From positions 1-42,217 of the forward strand of contig DASQDR010000098.1 in the NCBI GenBank assembly GCA_035634055.1: a stretch of DNA of 42,217 nt, in the 5' to 3' direction. Below the pieces are notes generated by a model, which made no database searches, was not told the origin of the DNA, and saw only the letters and a list, made by a program, of their open reading frames with translations. Source of the DNA: JAICTV01 sp035634055 (GTDB lineage: Bacteria > Planctomycetota > Phycisphaerae > Tepidisphaerales > Tepidisphaeraceae). This document shows, in pieces, positions 22,509 to 30,808 of the stretch (its first letter is position 1; the number at the start of each line of letters is the position of its first letter). Position numbers and translations under genes: made by a program.

Positions 22509-24563
22509 TCAGTCCCCCCGCACCTGCGGCAGCGCCGAGGCGTTGACCGGCTGGCGCGGCTGCGGCTGTCGCGCACCCGTCGCGGCGGGCGCGGCGGCTC
22601 GTGGGCCGACTTGGCCGGCGGCGGTCTGCGCGTCCGGCTGCTGCGGCTGCGGCACGACCGCGCGATCCTTCAGCAGTTGCACGACCTCCGGGTAGCGGTT
22701 GAGGCTCGCGACGGTCATGGCGTCCTTGCCGTAGGCGTCGGTGGCGGCCGCGTCGGCGCCACGGGCAAGCAGGCGTTCGACTGCGCCCGCCTGCCCTTGC
22801 GAGGCGGCGACGTGAAGCGGGGTGAAGCCGAAGTCGTCGCGGCTGTCCGCCGACGCGCCCGCCTGCACGAGCAAATCGGTCACGGCCGCGCCGGCGTCGG
22901 CGGCGGCGAGGTGCAGCGGCGTGATCCCCATCCCGTCGGGCGCGCTGGCGTCGGCGCCGCCGCGCACCAGCGCCACGACCGCCTGCGCGTGTGCCGCGCG
23001 GGCCGCCTCGTGCAGCGGCGTCTGCCCGTCGCGGTCGACCGGCTGCGGGCGGGCGGCGCTATCGAGCAGCAGTTGCACCGTCGTCGTCGCGCGCGCGTCG
23101 CGCGCCGCCCAGTGCATCGGCGTGCGGCCGACGCGGTCGGCCGCATCCACGTCCGCGCCGCTGCGGATCAGCACCTCTGCCATCTGCGGATAGGCGACCG
23201 CCATGTGCAGCGGCGTGTCGCCCCGGTCGTTCCTCGCGTTGACGTCCGCGCCGCGCGACAGAAGCAACTGCGCTGCGGCGAGGCGGCCGTCGCGGGCGGC
23301 CAGGTGCAGCGGCGTGTCGTTCGCCACCGCCGGCGCGCCGTGTTGCGACTGCACACGCGCGTTGACGTCGCCGCCGAGGTTGATCAGGTTCTGAAGCGCC
23401 GCCACGTCGCCCTGCTGCGCCGCAAAGTGCATCGAGGTCAGGCCGTCGTCATTGCGCGCCGAGGGGCTGGTCATATCCGGCGGCGGCGCGAAGCAGGTGC
23501 GGGCAACCGTGAGCAGCGCGTTTTCGCCCCAGTGGCCGTAATCGAGGCCCCAGTAGGTTTCCAGTTCCTTCGACTTCGCCTGGAACTGCCCCTGCGACCA
23601 CGAATTGCCATTAGGATCGGTGTAGCGCGCCAGCACCAGGTGCCGGGCGCCCTGCACCGCCCTCTTGATCTTCGGGCGCATGTCGTCGCGGTAGAGGCTG
23701 GGGTTCAGCGCCTCGTTGAAGTGGTCGGAGACGAACCAGGAGAAGAAATCGCCGTCGGGGCGGACGTGGGCGTTGAACTTCCAGAGGTTGTCCTCCAACA
23801 CGAGCATGGGCGGGCGCTGCTGGCCCTTGAGCATGATCGGCTCGGCCAGGTTGCGGTAGAAGCACATGCCCATGAAGTTGGCGACCAGGTCGGCGTTGGA
23901 ATATCCGCCGGCCGTCACCAGGCCCAGCATGCCGCGCTCGGAGGTAATGGGATCTTCGGTGCCAAGGCGCAGCGCCGCCTTCATGGCGTCGTCGGGGGTC
24001 TTGCCGTCCTTCAGCGCCTTGCGGTAGGTGCGGAAGTAGTGCATCCCCATGTCGCTGAAGTGCCCCATCTTGTCGGTGCCGAAGTAGACGCCGTACGCGC
24101 GGATGGTGGCGCAGCCCCAGGCATTCAACGGGTTGAGCGGGATGTCAACGTGCTTGCGCACGCCGGCCGACGGCTTGTAGCCGACGATCCGCCCGGGGTA
24201 GTCGGCGCGGAAGGCCGGGCGGGCGGTCAGCTCGTCCAGCCCGTTGATGAAGAACAGCGCCACCGGGAACTGCTTGTTCACGCTCGCGGCGAGCTCATCG
24301 GGGGACTGAAGATTTTTTAATTCTTCCGCCTTCGCCCCCTTTGCGAGGGCGTCTTTGATTCGGCTATTCTGCCGCTCCACGCCCTTGGCCAGGGTGTTGT
24401 ACACGTAGCGGGTCAGGTAGTCCGACAGATCGGCGAACTCCCGGCCCGGCGGCAACGTGTATTGATCAGTCTCGTGCGCCACGACCGGGAGGGTCGCGAC
24501 GGGCGAGACGACGACGAGGGCAATCGCAAGCAGCCATGCGGCGCGGCGGCGTGGGGATAGCAT
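22509..24563 (-). CDS. Exported ankyrin-repeat protein with YfiM-like N-terminal domain
   Basis: This is a 684-residue protein with a signal peptide (RRRAAWLLAIALVVVSPVATLPVVAHE). The N-terminal domain (about 30-360) contains TDKMGHFSDMGMHYF and later GYSNADLVANFMGMCFYRNL. This DK-x2-HF ... S-x-DL-x-AN-x2-G pattern recalls YfiM/DUF2279 lipoproteins. About seven to eight ankyrin repeats follow (365-635), each with TPLHxAA and ADVNAR/D turns. The tail is a Pro/Gln/Ala-rich, probably disordered stretch. It should lie in the periplasm or at the surface, binding proteins through the ankyrin stack. The ATG at 24563 has AGGGAGGT 7 nt upstream and is preferred to the longer frame start at 24605. The downstream lipoprotein gene is probably in the same operon. 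Confidence 0.85.
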   Translation of the reverse strand: MLSPRRRAAWLLAIALVVVSPVATLPVVAHETDQYTLPPGREFADLSDYLTRYVYNTLAKGVERQNSRIKDALAKGAKAEELKNLQSPDELAASVNKQFPVALFFINGLDELTARPAFRADYPGRIVGYKPSAGVRKHVDIPLNPLNAWGCATIRAYGVYFGTDKMGHFSDMGMHYFRTYRKALKDGKTPDDAMKAALRLGTEDPITSERGMLGLVTAGGYSNADLVANFMGMCFYRNLAEPIMLKGQQRPPMLVLEDNLWKFNAHVRPDGDFFSWFVSDHFNEALNPSLYRDDMRPKIKRAVQGARHLVLARYTDPNGNSWSQGQFQAKSKELETYWGLDYGHWGENALLTVARTCFAPPPDMTSPSARNDDGLTSMHFAAQQGDVAALQNLINLGGDVNARVQSQHGAPAVANDTPLHLAARDGRLAAAQLLLSRGADVNARNDRGDTPLHMAVAYPQMAEVLIRSGADVDAADRVGRTPMHWAARDARATTTVQLLLDSAARPQPVDRDGQTPLHEAARAAHAQAVVALVRGGADASAPDGMGITPLHLAAADAGAAVTDLLVQAGASADSRDDFGFTPLHVAASQGQAGAVERLLARGADAAATDAYGKDAMTVASLNRYPEVVQLLKDRAVVPQPQQPDAQTAAGQVGPRAAAPAATGARQPQPRQPVNASALPQVRGD

Positions 24564-24879
24564 CTTCTCGACCTCCCTGCTCAGTCCAGACGGTTTCACG
24601 CACACGGATGTGAACCCGGCTCAGCAGTCCTGCAACCGGCGTACCAGCCGGGCTCAGACGCTGGCATGGGCGGCGCGGGTGCTTGAACTGCGGGTGGCAC
24701 GTCCTCCGAACGGGCGCGGGCGACGTTTCTGAGCCGCTGGGGCGGGATTCTCCTTTCCCACTTGTTTTCGCAGCAGGGCCGTGCCGACATAGAGGCACAG
24801 GCACTCGGGGCTATCGGGTCACGGTTTTCAATCAGGCAGCGGGGCTCGCTCCCCGCGCAGCGACATCAGGAGTGGTCGA
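24564..24879. other. Divergent intergenic region between ankyrin and EEP lipoprotein genes
   Basis: These 316 bp separate two divergent exported-protein genes and must hold both promoters. I could not pick a convincing -35/-10 pair on either strand. The region is less GC-rich around 24820-24840 (ACGGTTTTCAATCAG). Small frames here have no family features. Confidence 0.45.
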
Positions 24880-26037
24880 ATGGGACTGCGCACGGGCTTC
24901 GTCTCTGCAGCGGTGCTGGGGTTGTCTATCGGTATGGTTGGATGCTCGGGCGGAAGCGCCAACTATGGCGCTCCGATGCACGCCATCGCGCCGCTTGTCG
25001 CGCCCCCGGCGGCCTCGACCGCCTACTACACAGGCGTCGCGCCTCGGGCGACGGGCGCCGCGCCGCGGGCCGTCGCCGTCGCCCCCGCGTACGCCAGCAC
25101 GACAGCCCGCCCGGCCGCCGTCACGCCGGTCAATCCTTACCCGGCTCCCCGAGCGTACCTGGCCCCCTATTCATCGCCCGCCCCCGCGCGGGACCTTCGC
25201 GTGATGACGTTCAACCTTCGCGTCGCCACCGCGTTTGACGGGCTGAACACCTGGGAGTTCCGCAAGGGGATGGTGCTGGAGCGCATCCGCACCGCCGATC
25301 CCGACCTCCTCGGCACGCAGGAGGGCCTTGAGGGGCAGGAGAAGTTCCTCCAGAAGCAACTGACGGACTACACCTTCTTCGGCGCCGGCCGCAGCGACGG
25401 CAAGCGCGGCGGAGAGATGTGCGGCGTCTTCTTCAAGACCGCCCGCTTCGAGAAAATCGCGGGCGGGCACTTCTGGCTGAGCGAAAAGCCCGCCAAGGCC
25501 GGCTCCAAGGGGTGGGGCGCCTGGTTCCCGCGCATGGTGACGTGGGTCAAGCTCAAGCCCCGCGACGCCCGCGACGGCGGCGGGGAGTTCGTGTGGTTTA
25601 ACACCCACTTCGACGCCTTCGCCAGCCGCGCCCGCAACGAGTCCGCCCGCCTGCTGCTGGAACGCATGAGCACCATCAGCGGCTCAGCCCCGTGCATCGT
25701 GACCGGGGACTTCAACGCCGGGCAGGATTCGCAGCCTTACCGGATGCTTTGCTCGAAGCTGGCGGGGGTCGGACCGATGCTGGTGGACGCCTTCCGCGCC
25801 GCCAACCCGAAGCAGGTGCGCGAGGAAGGCACCCGCCACGGGTTCAGCGGCAGCACCGACGGCGAGCGGATCGACTGGATCCTGGCGAGCCCGGCGTTCC
25901 AGGCGGTCAGCTCAAGCATCGACCGCTCGCGCGGGCTGCTGGGGTACCCATCGGACCACTTCCCGGTGGTGGCCACCTTCCGCCCCGCCGCCGCCGGTGC
26001 CGGTGCCGGTGCGGCCACCATCGCGCGGGTGGAGTGA
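24880..26037 (+). CDS. Lipoprotein of the endonuclease/exonuclease/phosphatase (EEP) superfamily
   Basis: This is a 385-residue protein with a clear lipobox (LGLSIGMVGC, Cys22), an Ala/Pro/Tyr-rich tether (about 25-105) and a complete EEP domain. The motifs are MTFNLRVA (Asn), GTQEG (metal-binding Glu), FVWFNTHFDA (His), GDFNAGQDSQPY (Asp/Asn) and the terminal GERIDWILAS...SDHFPVVATF (Asp/His). Similar domains hydrolyse nucleic acids, phospholipids or inositol phosphates; the substrate here is unknown. As an envelope-anchored enzyme it could act on extracellular DNA or phosphodiesters. AGGAG 7 nt upstream fixes the ATG. The C-terminal Ala-Gly repeat is low complexity. It is followed by a short hairpin at 26120. 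Confidence 0.88.
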   Translation: MGLRTGFVSAAVLGLSIGMVGCSGGSANYGAPMHAIAPLVAPPAASTAYYTGVAPRATGAAPRAVAVAPAYASTTARPAAVTPVNPYPAPRAYLAPYSSPAPARDLRVMTFNLRVATAFDGLNTWEFRKGMVLERIRTADPDLLGTQEGLEGQEKFLQKQLTDYTFFGAGRSDGKRGGEMCGVFFKTARFEKIAGGHFWLSEKPAKAGSKGWGAWFPRMVTWVKLKPRDARDGGGEFVWFNTHFDAFASRARNESARLLLERMSTISGSAPCIVTGDFNAGQDSQPYRMLCSKLAGVGPMLVDAFRAANPKQVREEGTRHGFSGSTDGERIDWILASPAFQAVSSSIDRSRGLLGYPSDHFPVVATFRPAAAGAGAGAATIARVE

Positions 26038-26119
26038 GGCGCGCGGCGCACTCATCGGCGTCGAGACCGCGGCCTGACACCGGCGGCTACGAGGCTGACG
26101 AGAGCGGAGCGACGCTACC

Positions 26120-26139
26120 GGCCCGGGGCTGCCCGGGCC
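26120..26139 (+). terminator. Possible terminator hairpin after the EEP lipoprotein gene
   Basis: GGCCCGGG (26120-26127) and CCCGGGCC (26132-26139) pair perfectly around GCTG. The following sequence, GTCCCCACCTTTAAG, has only a short T-run. It lies about 80 bp after the stop. Confidence 0.45.
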
Positions 26140-26275
26140 GTCCCCACCTTTAAGTGAACCACTCGTGCCCACCGCACCTCAGGGAAACCCGTACCCCGGG
26201 CGAGCGGGCACTGCCTTTGCATCCTTCGTTGCGTGAGCCGCGTCACCCGATCCGCATCGGGCGCAGGAGCATTGC

Positions 26276-26791
26276 ATGAAGGAGCAGAACATGGTGGCCA
26301 GGGCGCAAGCGTCGAGACACTCGGGCGATTTGACGGAGCAAGCGAGCGAGGCCGCCGACGCCCTGCGCGGGAGCCTCACCACCCTGCGCGAGCAGGCAAC
26401 CGCCCAAGCGGCGGACGTCACCCAGCGCCTGCGCGAGCGCGGCAGCGAGATGCTCGCGGAGCAAAAGCTGCGCGCGGCCGAAGAACTTTCCCACCTCGGC
26501 GCCGCCGTCCGCCGCGCCGCCGACAAGCTTCACGACACCAACAGCACCGGGCTCGCCACCTACGTAGACACCGCCGCGCAGAAGCTCGACGGGGCGGCGC
26601 AGTTTCTCGAGGAACAGGATTTGTCCGCGCTGGCCGAGGAGGTCGGGCGCTTCGCCCGCCGCAACCCTGCGTGGGTGGTCGGCGGGCTGTTCGTCACCGG
26701 GCTGGCGATCGGACGATTCCTCAAGGCCGGCGAGAGCAACCGCGCGCCGCGCGGCCGCCGATCCAGCCGCGCCGAGCGCGAGTCACGCTGA
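26276..26791 (+). CDS. DUF883/ElaB-like membrane stress protein
   Basis: This is a 171-residue, Ala/Glu/Arg-rich, mostly helical protein (heptad-like segments at about 20-110) with one C-terminal helix in NPAWVVGGLFVTGLAIGRFLK. That is the layout of ElaB/YqjD (DUF883) proteins, which sit in the inner membrane, are induced in stationary phase and bind ribosomes in E. coli. Two starts each have a good Shine-Dalgarno: ATG 26276 after AGGAG, and ATG 26291 (MVARAQ) after GGAG at 6 nt, where the second site is encoded inside the first codons. The next gene is a related two-helix membrane protein, so this is probably a stress operon. Family assignment is by layout, not strong motif. Confidence 0.65.
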   Translation: MKEQNMVARAQASRHSGDLTEQASEAADALRGSLTTLREQATAQAADVTQRLRERGSEMLAEQKLRAAEELSHLGAAVRRAADKLHDTNSTGLATYVDTAAQKLDGAAQFLEEQDLSALAEEVGRFARRNPAWVVGGLFVTGLAIGRFLKAGESNRAPRGRRSSRAERESR

Positions 26792-26887
26792 TGCAATTCG
26801 TCCGCCTCATTCGCCGCGCACGGCCGTGACCGTCGCGACGGCTGCGAGAGAACGACGGAAAGTTTGAGCAAAACCGGAGAAGGAACC

Positions 26888-27913
26888 ATGGCCAAGAGCA
26901 ACGACGGATCAAGGAAGTCTCGCAGCTCGAATTCCACTCGCAGCAGCAGCAGCGGCGGCGGCGGCGGCGGCACGGAAGCCGGCAGCGCCAGCGCCGAGCA
27001 TGGCGAGCACGCGCGCTCGCAGAGCCGTCGCAACGGCGCTTCCTCCCGCGCCGCCTCCTCGTCCCAGTCGCGCGGGCGTTCGACCAAATCCAACCCCGAC
27101 CAGATGAGCGCCGCCCGCCGCGGCTTCGCCGAAGGCGAACAGCGCGGCCGCGCCGCCGGCAGCGCGATTCGCTCCGCCGGCTCCGGCGCGGTCTCGGGCG
27201 CGATGTCGTCCGTTCGCGGGCACCCCGTTCCCGCCGCGCTCATCGGCGCGGGGCTCGCCTGGCTGCTGCTGGAGAACCGCGGCCTGCGCCCGCTCCAGCC
27301 CTCGACGATCCTCGAGCGCGGGCGCGAGACGCTGGGCGGGCTGGGCGAGGTCGTCTCCGACGCCGCCGAGACCACCCGAGATGCGCTCGGCAACGTGACC
27401 AGCGTCGTCGGCCGATCCGTCGGCTCCGCCGCCGGGTACGTCACCGAGGGCGCCGAGGCGATCGGCGAGTACGCCCAGAGCGGCGCCTCGACGGTGGCGG
27501 GGAGCGTGCGCGACGCCGCGTCGGCCGTCGGTGACGGCGTCCGAGATGCCGCCCGCTACGTGGGCGAAGGCGCCAGCACCGGCTACGAGTACACGCGCGA
27601 GACGGTGTCGAACTTGTGGGAGAACTACCCGCTCGCCGTTGCCGCCGCCCTGCTGGGCGCGGGCGTCGCGGCTGGAATGATGCTCCCGTCGACCACGCGC
27701 GAGAGCCGCGTGCTCGGCCAGACCGCTCGCCAGGCGCGCCGCCAGTTGCGCGACAAGAGCGGCGAGCTGCTCGAGCGCGGCCGCGAGATCGCCTCCAGCG
27801 CCGCCCGCGCCATCGCCACCGAGGGCGAGCGTCAAGGACTGGCGCCCGACGAGCTGGGCCGAAAGATCAAGCGCCTCGCCCGCAGCGGCCGAAACGCCGC
27901 CACGGCGAGCTAA
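26888..27913 (+). CDS. DUF3618/nutrient-deprivation-induced-type membrane protein
   Basis: This is a 341-residue protein beginning with a Ser/Arg/Gly-rich disordered region (1-95, including a Gly run). It has a first hydrophobic segment, HPVPAALIGAGLAWLLLENR, and a second, ENYPLAVAAALLGAGVAAGMMLPSTTRESRVLG. Both match DUF3618/Ndi-type proteins, best known from alphaproteobacteria, where they follow a phage-holin-like gene and respond to starvation or osmotic stress. Between them lie amphipathic 11-residue-type repeats (SVRDAASAVGDGVRDAARYVGEGA), similar to LEA/apolipoprotein-like helices. A basic helix ends the protein. The ATG at 26888 is chosen for GGAG 8 nt upstream. It follows the DUF883-like gene by 96 bp. 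The role is probably envelope protection under stress (inference). Confidence 0.72.
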   Translation: MAKSNDGSRKSRSSNSTRSSSSGGGGGGTEAGSASAEHGEHARSQSRRNGASSRAASSSQSRGRSTKSNPDQMSAARRGFAEGEQRGRAAGSAIRSAGSGAVSGAMSSVRGHPVPAALIGAGLAWLLLENRGLRPLQPSTILERGRETLGGLGEVVSDAAETTRDALGNVTSVVGRSVGSAAGYVTEGAEAIGEYAQSGASTVAGSVRDAASAVGDGVRDAARYVGEGASTGYEYTRETVSNLWENYPLAVAAALLGAGVAAGMMLPSTTRESRVLGQTARQARRQLRDKSGELLERGREIASSAARAIATEGERQGLAPDELGRKIKRLARSGRNAATAS

Positions 27914-28017
27914 CGCCATTCTCAGTGCCGTTCCGGCGTCAGCAGCCTGACATGCGTCGTCTCACGCTGCGGCGCACGTGCGCGGCCGTGGCACGCTGAA
28001 GCACGATTGGAGACCGA

Positions 28018-28830
28018 ATGTTCCCGCTCGCCGGTAAGCAGTTCCCCACCTCGGCCGAAGACCTTCAGTCCGCGATCGACGACGCGCTGGCGGAGGTCTT
28101 CACGCTGCCGGGCAAGAGCGGCGGCGTCTCGATCGGCGGGGCCGGTAAGTTTCCCGCCATCAAAACCGTCACCATCGACCTCGACGGCGCGACCGTGAGC
28201 GCATCCAAGCCGCCGCCCAAGCCCCTCGGCACGGGCAAGCGCGAGCCGGGGCCGCGGGTCGAGAAGCTCGAGCTCACCGCGCAGCCGATCAAGTACGAGC
28301 AGGCGAAGCTGAACCTGAAGGTGAACGCGACGGGGCTGAAGTTCGACTTCGATCGTGACAAGAAGGGCAAGCCGCTGCTCGTGCTGACCGACGCCAAGAC
28401 CGGCAAGGTGGACGCCAAGATCAGCAAGCAGGACATCGAGGTGCTGCTGCGCGAGGGGGCCGCGCTGGCGGCGAAGGATCACGGCATCACCATCCAGGAC
28501 CTGGACCTCGACCTCGAATCCGCCGGCCCGCGCTCCGTCGCCGCGGACGTGCGCGTAAAGGCGAAGAAGATGATGATGTCCGGCGTCATCCGCATCACCG
28601 GCAAGCTCGACATCGACGACGAGCTGAACGCGACGGTGTCGGACCTCAAGGCCACCGGCGAAGGCATGGTCGGCAGCCTCGCCGCGGGGATCGTCCAGGG
28701 AAAGATCAAGTCCTACAACGGCATGACCCTCCCGCTGATGACCTTCTCCCTCGGCGACCTCACGCTGCGCAACCTAAAGATCGACGTGAAGAAAGACCTC
28801 ACCGTCAGCGCCTCCTTCGGCACCGCCTGA
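28018..28830 (+). CDS. LmeA-like (DUF2993-type) beta-rich protein
   Basis: This is a 270-residue protein without a clear signal peptide or membrane helix. It is made of long alternating strands: FPAIKTVTIDLDGATVSA, VEKLELTAQPIKYEQAKLNLKVNATGLKF, ITIQDLDLDLESAGPRSVAADVRVKAKKMMMSGVIRITGKLDIDDELNATVSDLKATGEGMVG. The last part, SYNGMTLPLMTFSLGDLTLRNLKIDV, resembles DUF2993/LmeA and TULIP-like lipid-binding proteins. I rate that as a fold guess. TTGGAG 5 nt upstream supports the ATG. It lies 104 bp after the DUF3618-like gene on the same strand and may belong to the same membrane-stress cluster. Confidence 0.6.
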   Translation: MFPLAGKQFPTSAEDLQSAIDDALAEVFTLPGKSGGVSIGGAGKFPAIKTVTIDLDGATVSASKPPPKPLGTGKREPGPRVEKLELTAQPIKYEQAKLNLKVNATGLKFDFDRDKKGKPLLVLTDAKTGKVDAKISKQDIEVLLREGAALAAKDHGITIQDLDLDLESAGPRSVAADVRVKAKKMMMSGVIRITGKLDIDDELNATVSDLKATGEGMVGSLAAGIVQGKIKSYNGMTLPLMTFSLGDLTLRNLKIDVKKDLTVSASFGTA

Positions 28831-28869
28831 CCGCGGAGCAGAACGAGTCACCCATGCAAGGCAACGATC

Positions 28870-28906
28870 AAGGACGATGAATGATCAGCGCAGATTCGTC
28901 ATCCTT
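28870..28906. repeat. Imperfect inverted repeat with CATCCTT words
   Basis: AAGGACGATGAAT (28870-28882) pairs with ATTCGTCATCCTT (28894-28906) at 11 of 13 positions. The following CATCCTTCCGCCTTCC tract continues the same words. It lies between the LmeA-like and M29 genes and may be a terminator or a degenerate intergenic repeat. Confidence 0.5.
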
Positions 28907-28947
28907 CATCCTTCCGCCTTCCTCTTTCTTCTCCAACGCCGCCTTCC

Positions 28948-28976
28948 TTGACGCCGGCTGCATGAAAAGTTAATCC
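28948..28976 (+). promoter_or_regulatory. Promoter of the M29 aminopeptidase gene (leaderless type)
   Basis: TTGACG (28948-28953) and TAATCC (28971-28976) are 17 bp apart. The ATG follows after 10 nt, leaving a leader of about 3 nt. No Shine-Dalgarno is present. Confidence 0.55.
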
Positions 28977-28986
28977 CGTCGGGACC

Positions 28987-30117
28987 ATGAAAGATCCGCG
29001 CTTTACCCGGCTGGCCGAGCTGTTGGTCCACCACTCCTGCGACGTGCAGCGCGGCGAGAAGGTCCTGATCGAGGCGTTCGACATCCCGCCGGAGTTCACC
29101 GTCGAGCTGGTCCGCGCCGTCGCCAGCGCGGGCGGGCTGCCGCTGGTTTCCACCTACCACCAGCTCATCCAGCGCGCGCTGTTCCAGAGCGCGTCGGAAG
29201 TGCAGATGAAGCTCTGGAGCGCGATCGACCGCGGGCGGATGGAGCGGATGGACGCCTACATCGGCGTGCGCGGCTCGCACAACATCGCCGAGACCAGCGA
29301 CGTCCCGCGCGACAAGATGGACCTGTACGAGAAGCACTACTGGCACGGCGTGCACAGCGAGGTGCGCGTGCCGAAGACCAAGTGGGTCGTCCTGCGCTGG
29401 CCGCACCCGGCGATGGCGCAGGCAGCGGGCATGAGCACCGAGGCGTTCGAGGACTTCTACTTCCGCGTCTGCGCCGAGGTGGACTACGCGAGGATGGAGC
29501 GCGCCGCCCAGCCGCTGGTCGAGCTCATGGACCGCACCGACCGCGTCCGCCTGCTCGGCCCCGGCACCGATCTGTCGTTCAGTAAGAAGGGGATCCCCAG
29601 CAAGAGCTGCACCGGCGACCGCAACATCCCCGACGGCGAATGCTTCAGTTGCCCCACGCGCGACAGCGTGGAAGGCATCATCCAGTTCAACTGCGAAACG
29701 CTCTACCGCGGCACGGTCTTCAACAACATCCGCCTCACCTTCCGCGGCGGGCGCGTCGTCGAGGCGTCGGCCGACAGCGAGGCGAACACGCGCAAGGTCA
29801 ACGAGATCCTCGACGCCGACGAGGGGTCGCGCTACATCGGCGAGTTCGCCATCGCCTTCAACCCCTTCATCACCCGCCCGATGAAGGACATCCTGTTCGA
29901 CGAGAAGATCGCCGGCAGCTTCCACTTCACGCCGGGGCAGGCGTACGACGTTTACGGCAACGGCAACAGGAGCCAGATCCACTGGGACATGGTCAACATC
30001 CAACGCCCCGACTACGGCGGCGGCGAAATCTGGTTCGACGACCGCCTGATCCGCAAGGACGGCCGCTTCGTCCTGCCCGAGCTGGAAGCGCTCAACCCGG
30101 AGCGGCTGGGGGCGTGA
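28987..30117 (+). CDS. M29-family (thermophilic-type) aminopeptidase
   Basis: This is a 376-residue cytosolic metallo-aminopeptidase of family M29 (AmpS/PepS type). The N-terminal half has the usual VQRGEKVLIEAF and SHNIAETSDVP blocks. Metal-ligand blocks are present in family order: NIPDGECF (Glu), YIGEFAIAFNP (Glu), SFHFTPGQAYDVYGNGNRSQIHWDMV (His and Asp, as in the family's H-x-D signature). It releases N-terminal residues, probably in peptide recycling. The start at 28987 lies 10 nt after the -10 of a good promoter. A convergent DUF4112 gene follows, separated by a long inverted-repeat element at 30134-30323. Confidence 0.9.
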   Translation: MKDPRFTRLAELLVHHSCDVQRGEKVLIEAFDIPPEFTVELVRAVASAGGLPLVSTYHQLIQRALFQSASEVQMKLWSAIDRGRMERMDAYIGVRGSHNIAETSDVPRDKMDLYEKHYWHGVHSEVRVPKTKWVVLRWPHPAMAQAAGMSTEAFEDFYFRVCAEVDYARMERAAQPLVELMDRTDRVRLLGPGTDLSFSKKGIPSKSCTGDRNIPDGECFSCPTRDSVEGIIQFNCETLYRGTVFNNIRLTFRGGRVVEASADSEANTRKVNEILDADEGSRYIGEFAIAFNPFITRPMKDILFDEKIAGSFHFTPGQAYDVYGNGNRSQIHWDMVNIQRPDYGGGEIWFDDRLIRKDGRFVLPELEALNPERLGA

Positions 30118-30133
30118 TCGGGCAGAAGAATAA

Positions 30134-30323
30134 GCCACGGATGGCGCACCGATAGACACCGATGATGAAGACGCATTCTTGCCACAGATGACTACAGATA
30201 TGGACAGGTGCGAAGAAGGCTGAGTGAACGTGGTCGGCTTCCTACTGCGCCTTCGAACTTCATCCCGCTATCTGGCTAAGTTCTCTTCTCTTCATCGGTG
30301 CACATCGCGACCCCATAGGTGGC
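30134..30323. repeat. Intergenic repeat element with inverted ends
   Basis: The left part holds several (C/A)CAC(G/C)GAT-type words: GCCACGGATggcgCACCGATagACACCGATG, then CCACAGATgactACAGAT. The right end (30289-30323), read on the other strand, is GCCACCTATGGGGTCGCGATGTGCACCGATGAAGA. It aligns with the left end (30134-30171) over about 35 bp with a 2-3 nt gap. Inner parts also show weaker pairing (TGCGAAGAAGGC / GCGCCTTCGAA). The element fills the gap between two convergent genes and reaches the DUF4112 stop codon. Related words occur at 21711. Confidence 0.65.
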
Positions 30324-30721
30324 TAGACACTCCCCCGCTTCGCAGCGGCCTTCTCCAGGAGCTTCAGGTTTTTCAGGTTCGCCTTGAAGCCGATGTCGAA
30401 CAGGTCGCCGACGACCGGGATGGCGCCGACGGCCCAGTCGATCAGGAGGTTGGCGGCCATGCGCGCCTGGACCGTCCTGCCGAGCTTGTGCTTGCGGGCG
30501 ACGTGAAGGGGGTAAACGCCGATCAGCGCCGTGGCGACGTCGCCGGCGACGGGAACCAGCCCGATGATGGCGTCCCAGCCCACCTTGATGCCGGCGATCT
30601 CGAACTGCGCATCAAGGAGCTTGGCCATCTTGCGCACGCGCTCGAGATCCGTGCCAAGATCCGCGACAGGGCGTTGCCCCGGAGCCACGCGTTGAACATC
30701 GACGGGAATGGCGCTCATCAT
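30323..30721 (-). CDS. DUF4112 domain membrane protein
   Basis: This is a 132-residue protein matching DUF4112: LAKLLDAQFEI-type start (KMAKLLDAQFEIAG), VGWDAIIGLVPVAGDVATALIGVYPLHVAR, then MAANLLIDWAVGAIPVVGDLFDIGFKANLKNLKLLEK. The paired I-G-x-x-P-V-x-G-D motifs flank short hydrophobic hairpins. The function is unknown; members are small membrane-associated proteins, some fused to other domains. Two ATGs abut (30721 and 30718). No Shine-Dalgarno is seen; TACGTT lies 8 nt upstream, again a leaderless-type arrangement though with a poor -35. Its stop overlaps the repeat element, and dapF lies 87 bp upstream on the same strand. Confidence 0.88.
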   Translation of the reverse strand: MMSAIPVDVQRVAPGQRPVADLGTDLERVRKMAKLLDAQFEIAGIKVGWDAIIGLVPVAGDVATALIGVYPLHVARKHKLGRTVQARMAANLLIDWAVGAIPVVGDLFDIGFKANLKNLKLLEKAAAKRGSV

Positions 30722-30808
30722 AAAAGTGAAACGTACAACCGCCGTGCCAGTTCGGACGATTGCAAAGCCGGCGGCGGTTTGTAACCGCTAGCGACGCTTC
30801 GGCCGGCG

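Noticed and set aside
22194..24320. 708-residue plus-strand frame opposite the ankyrin gene
   Set aside because: It mirrors the ankyrin repeats on the other strand; its apparent internal repeats come from them.
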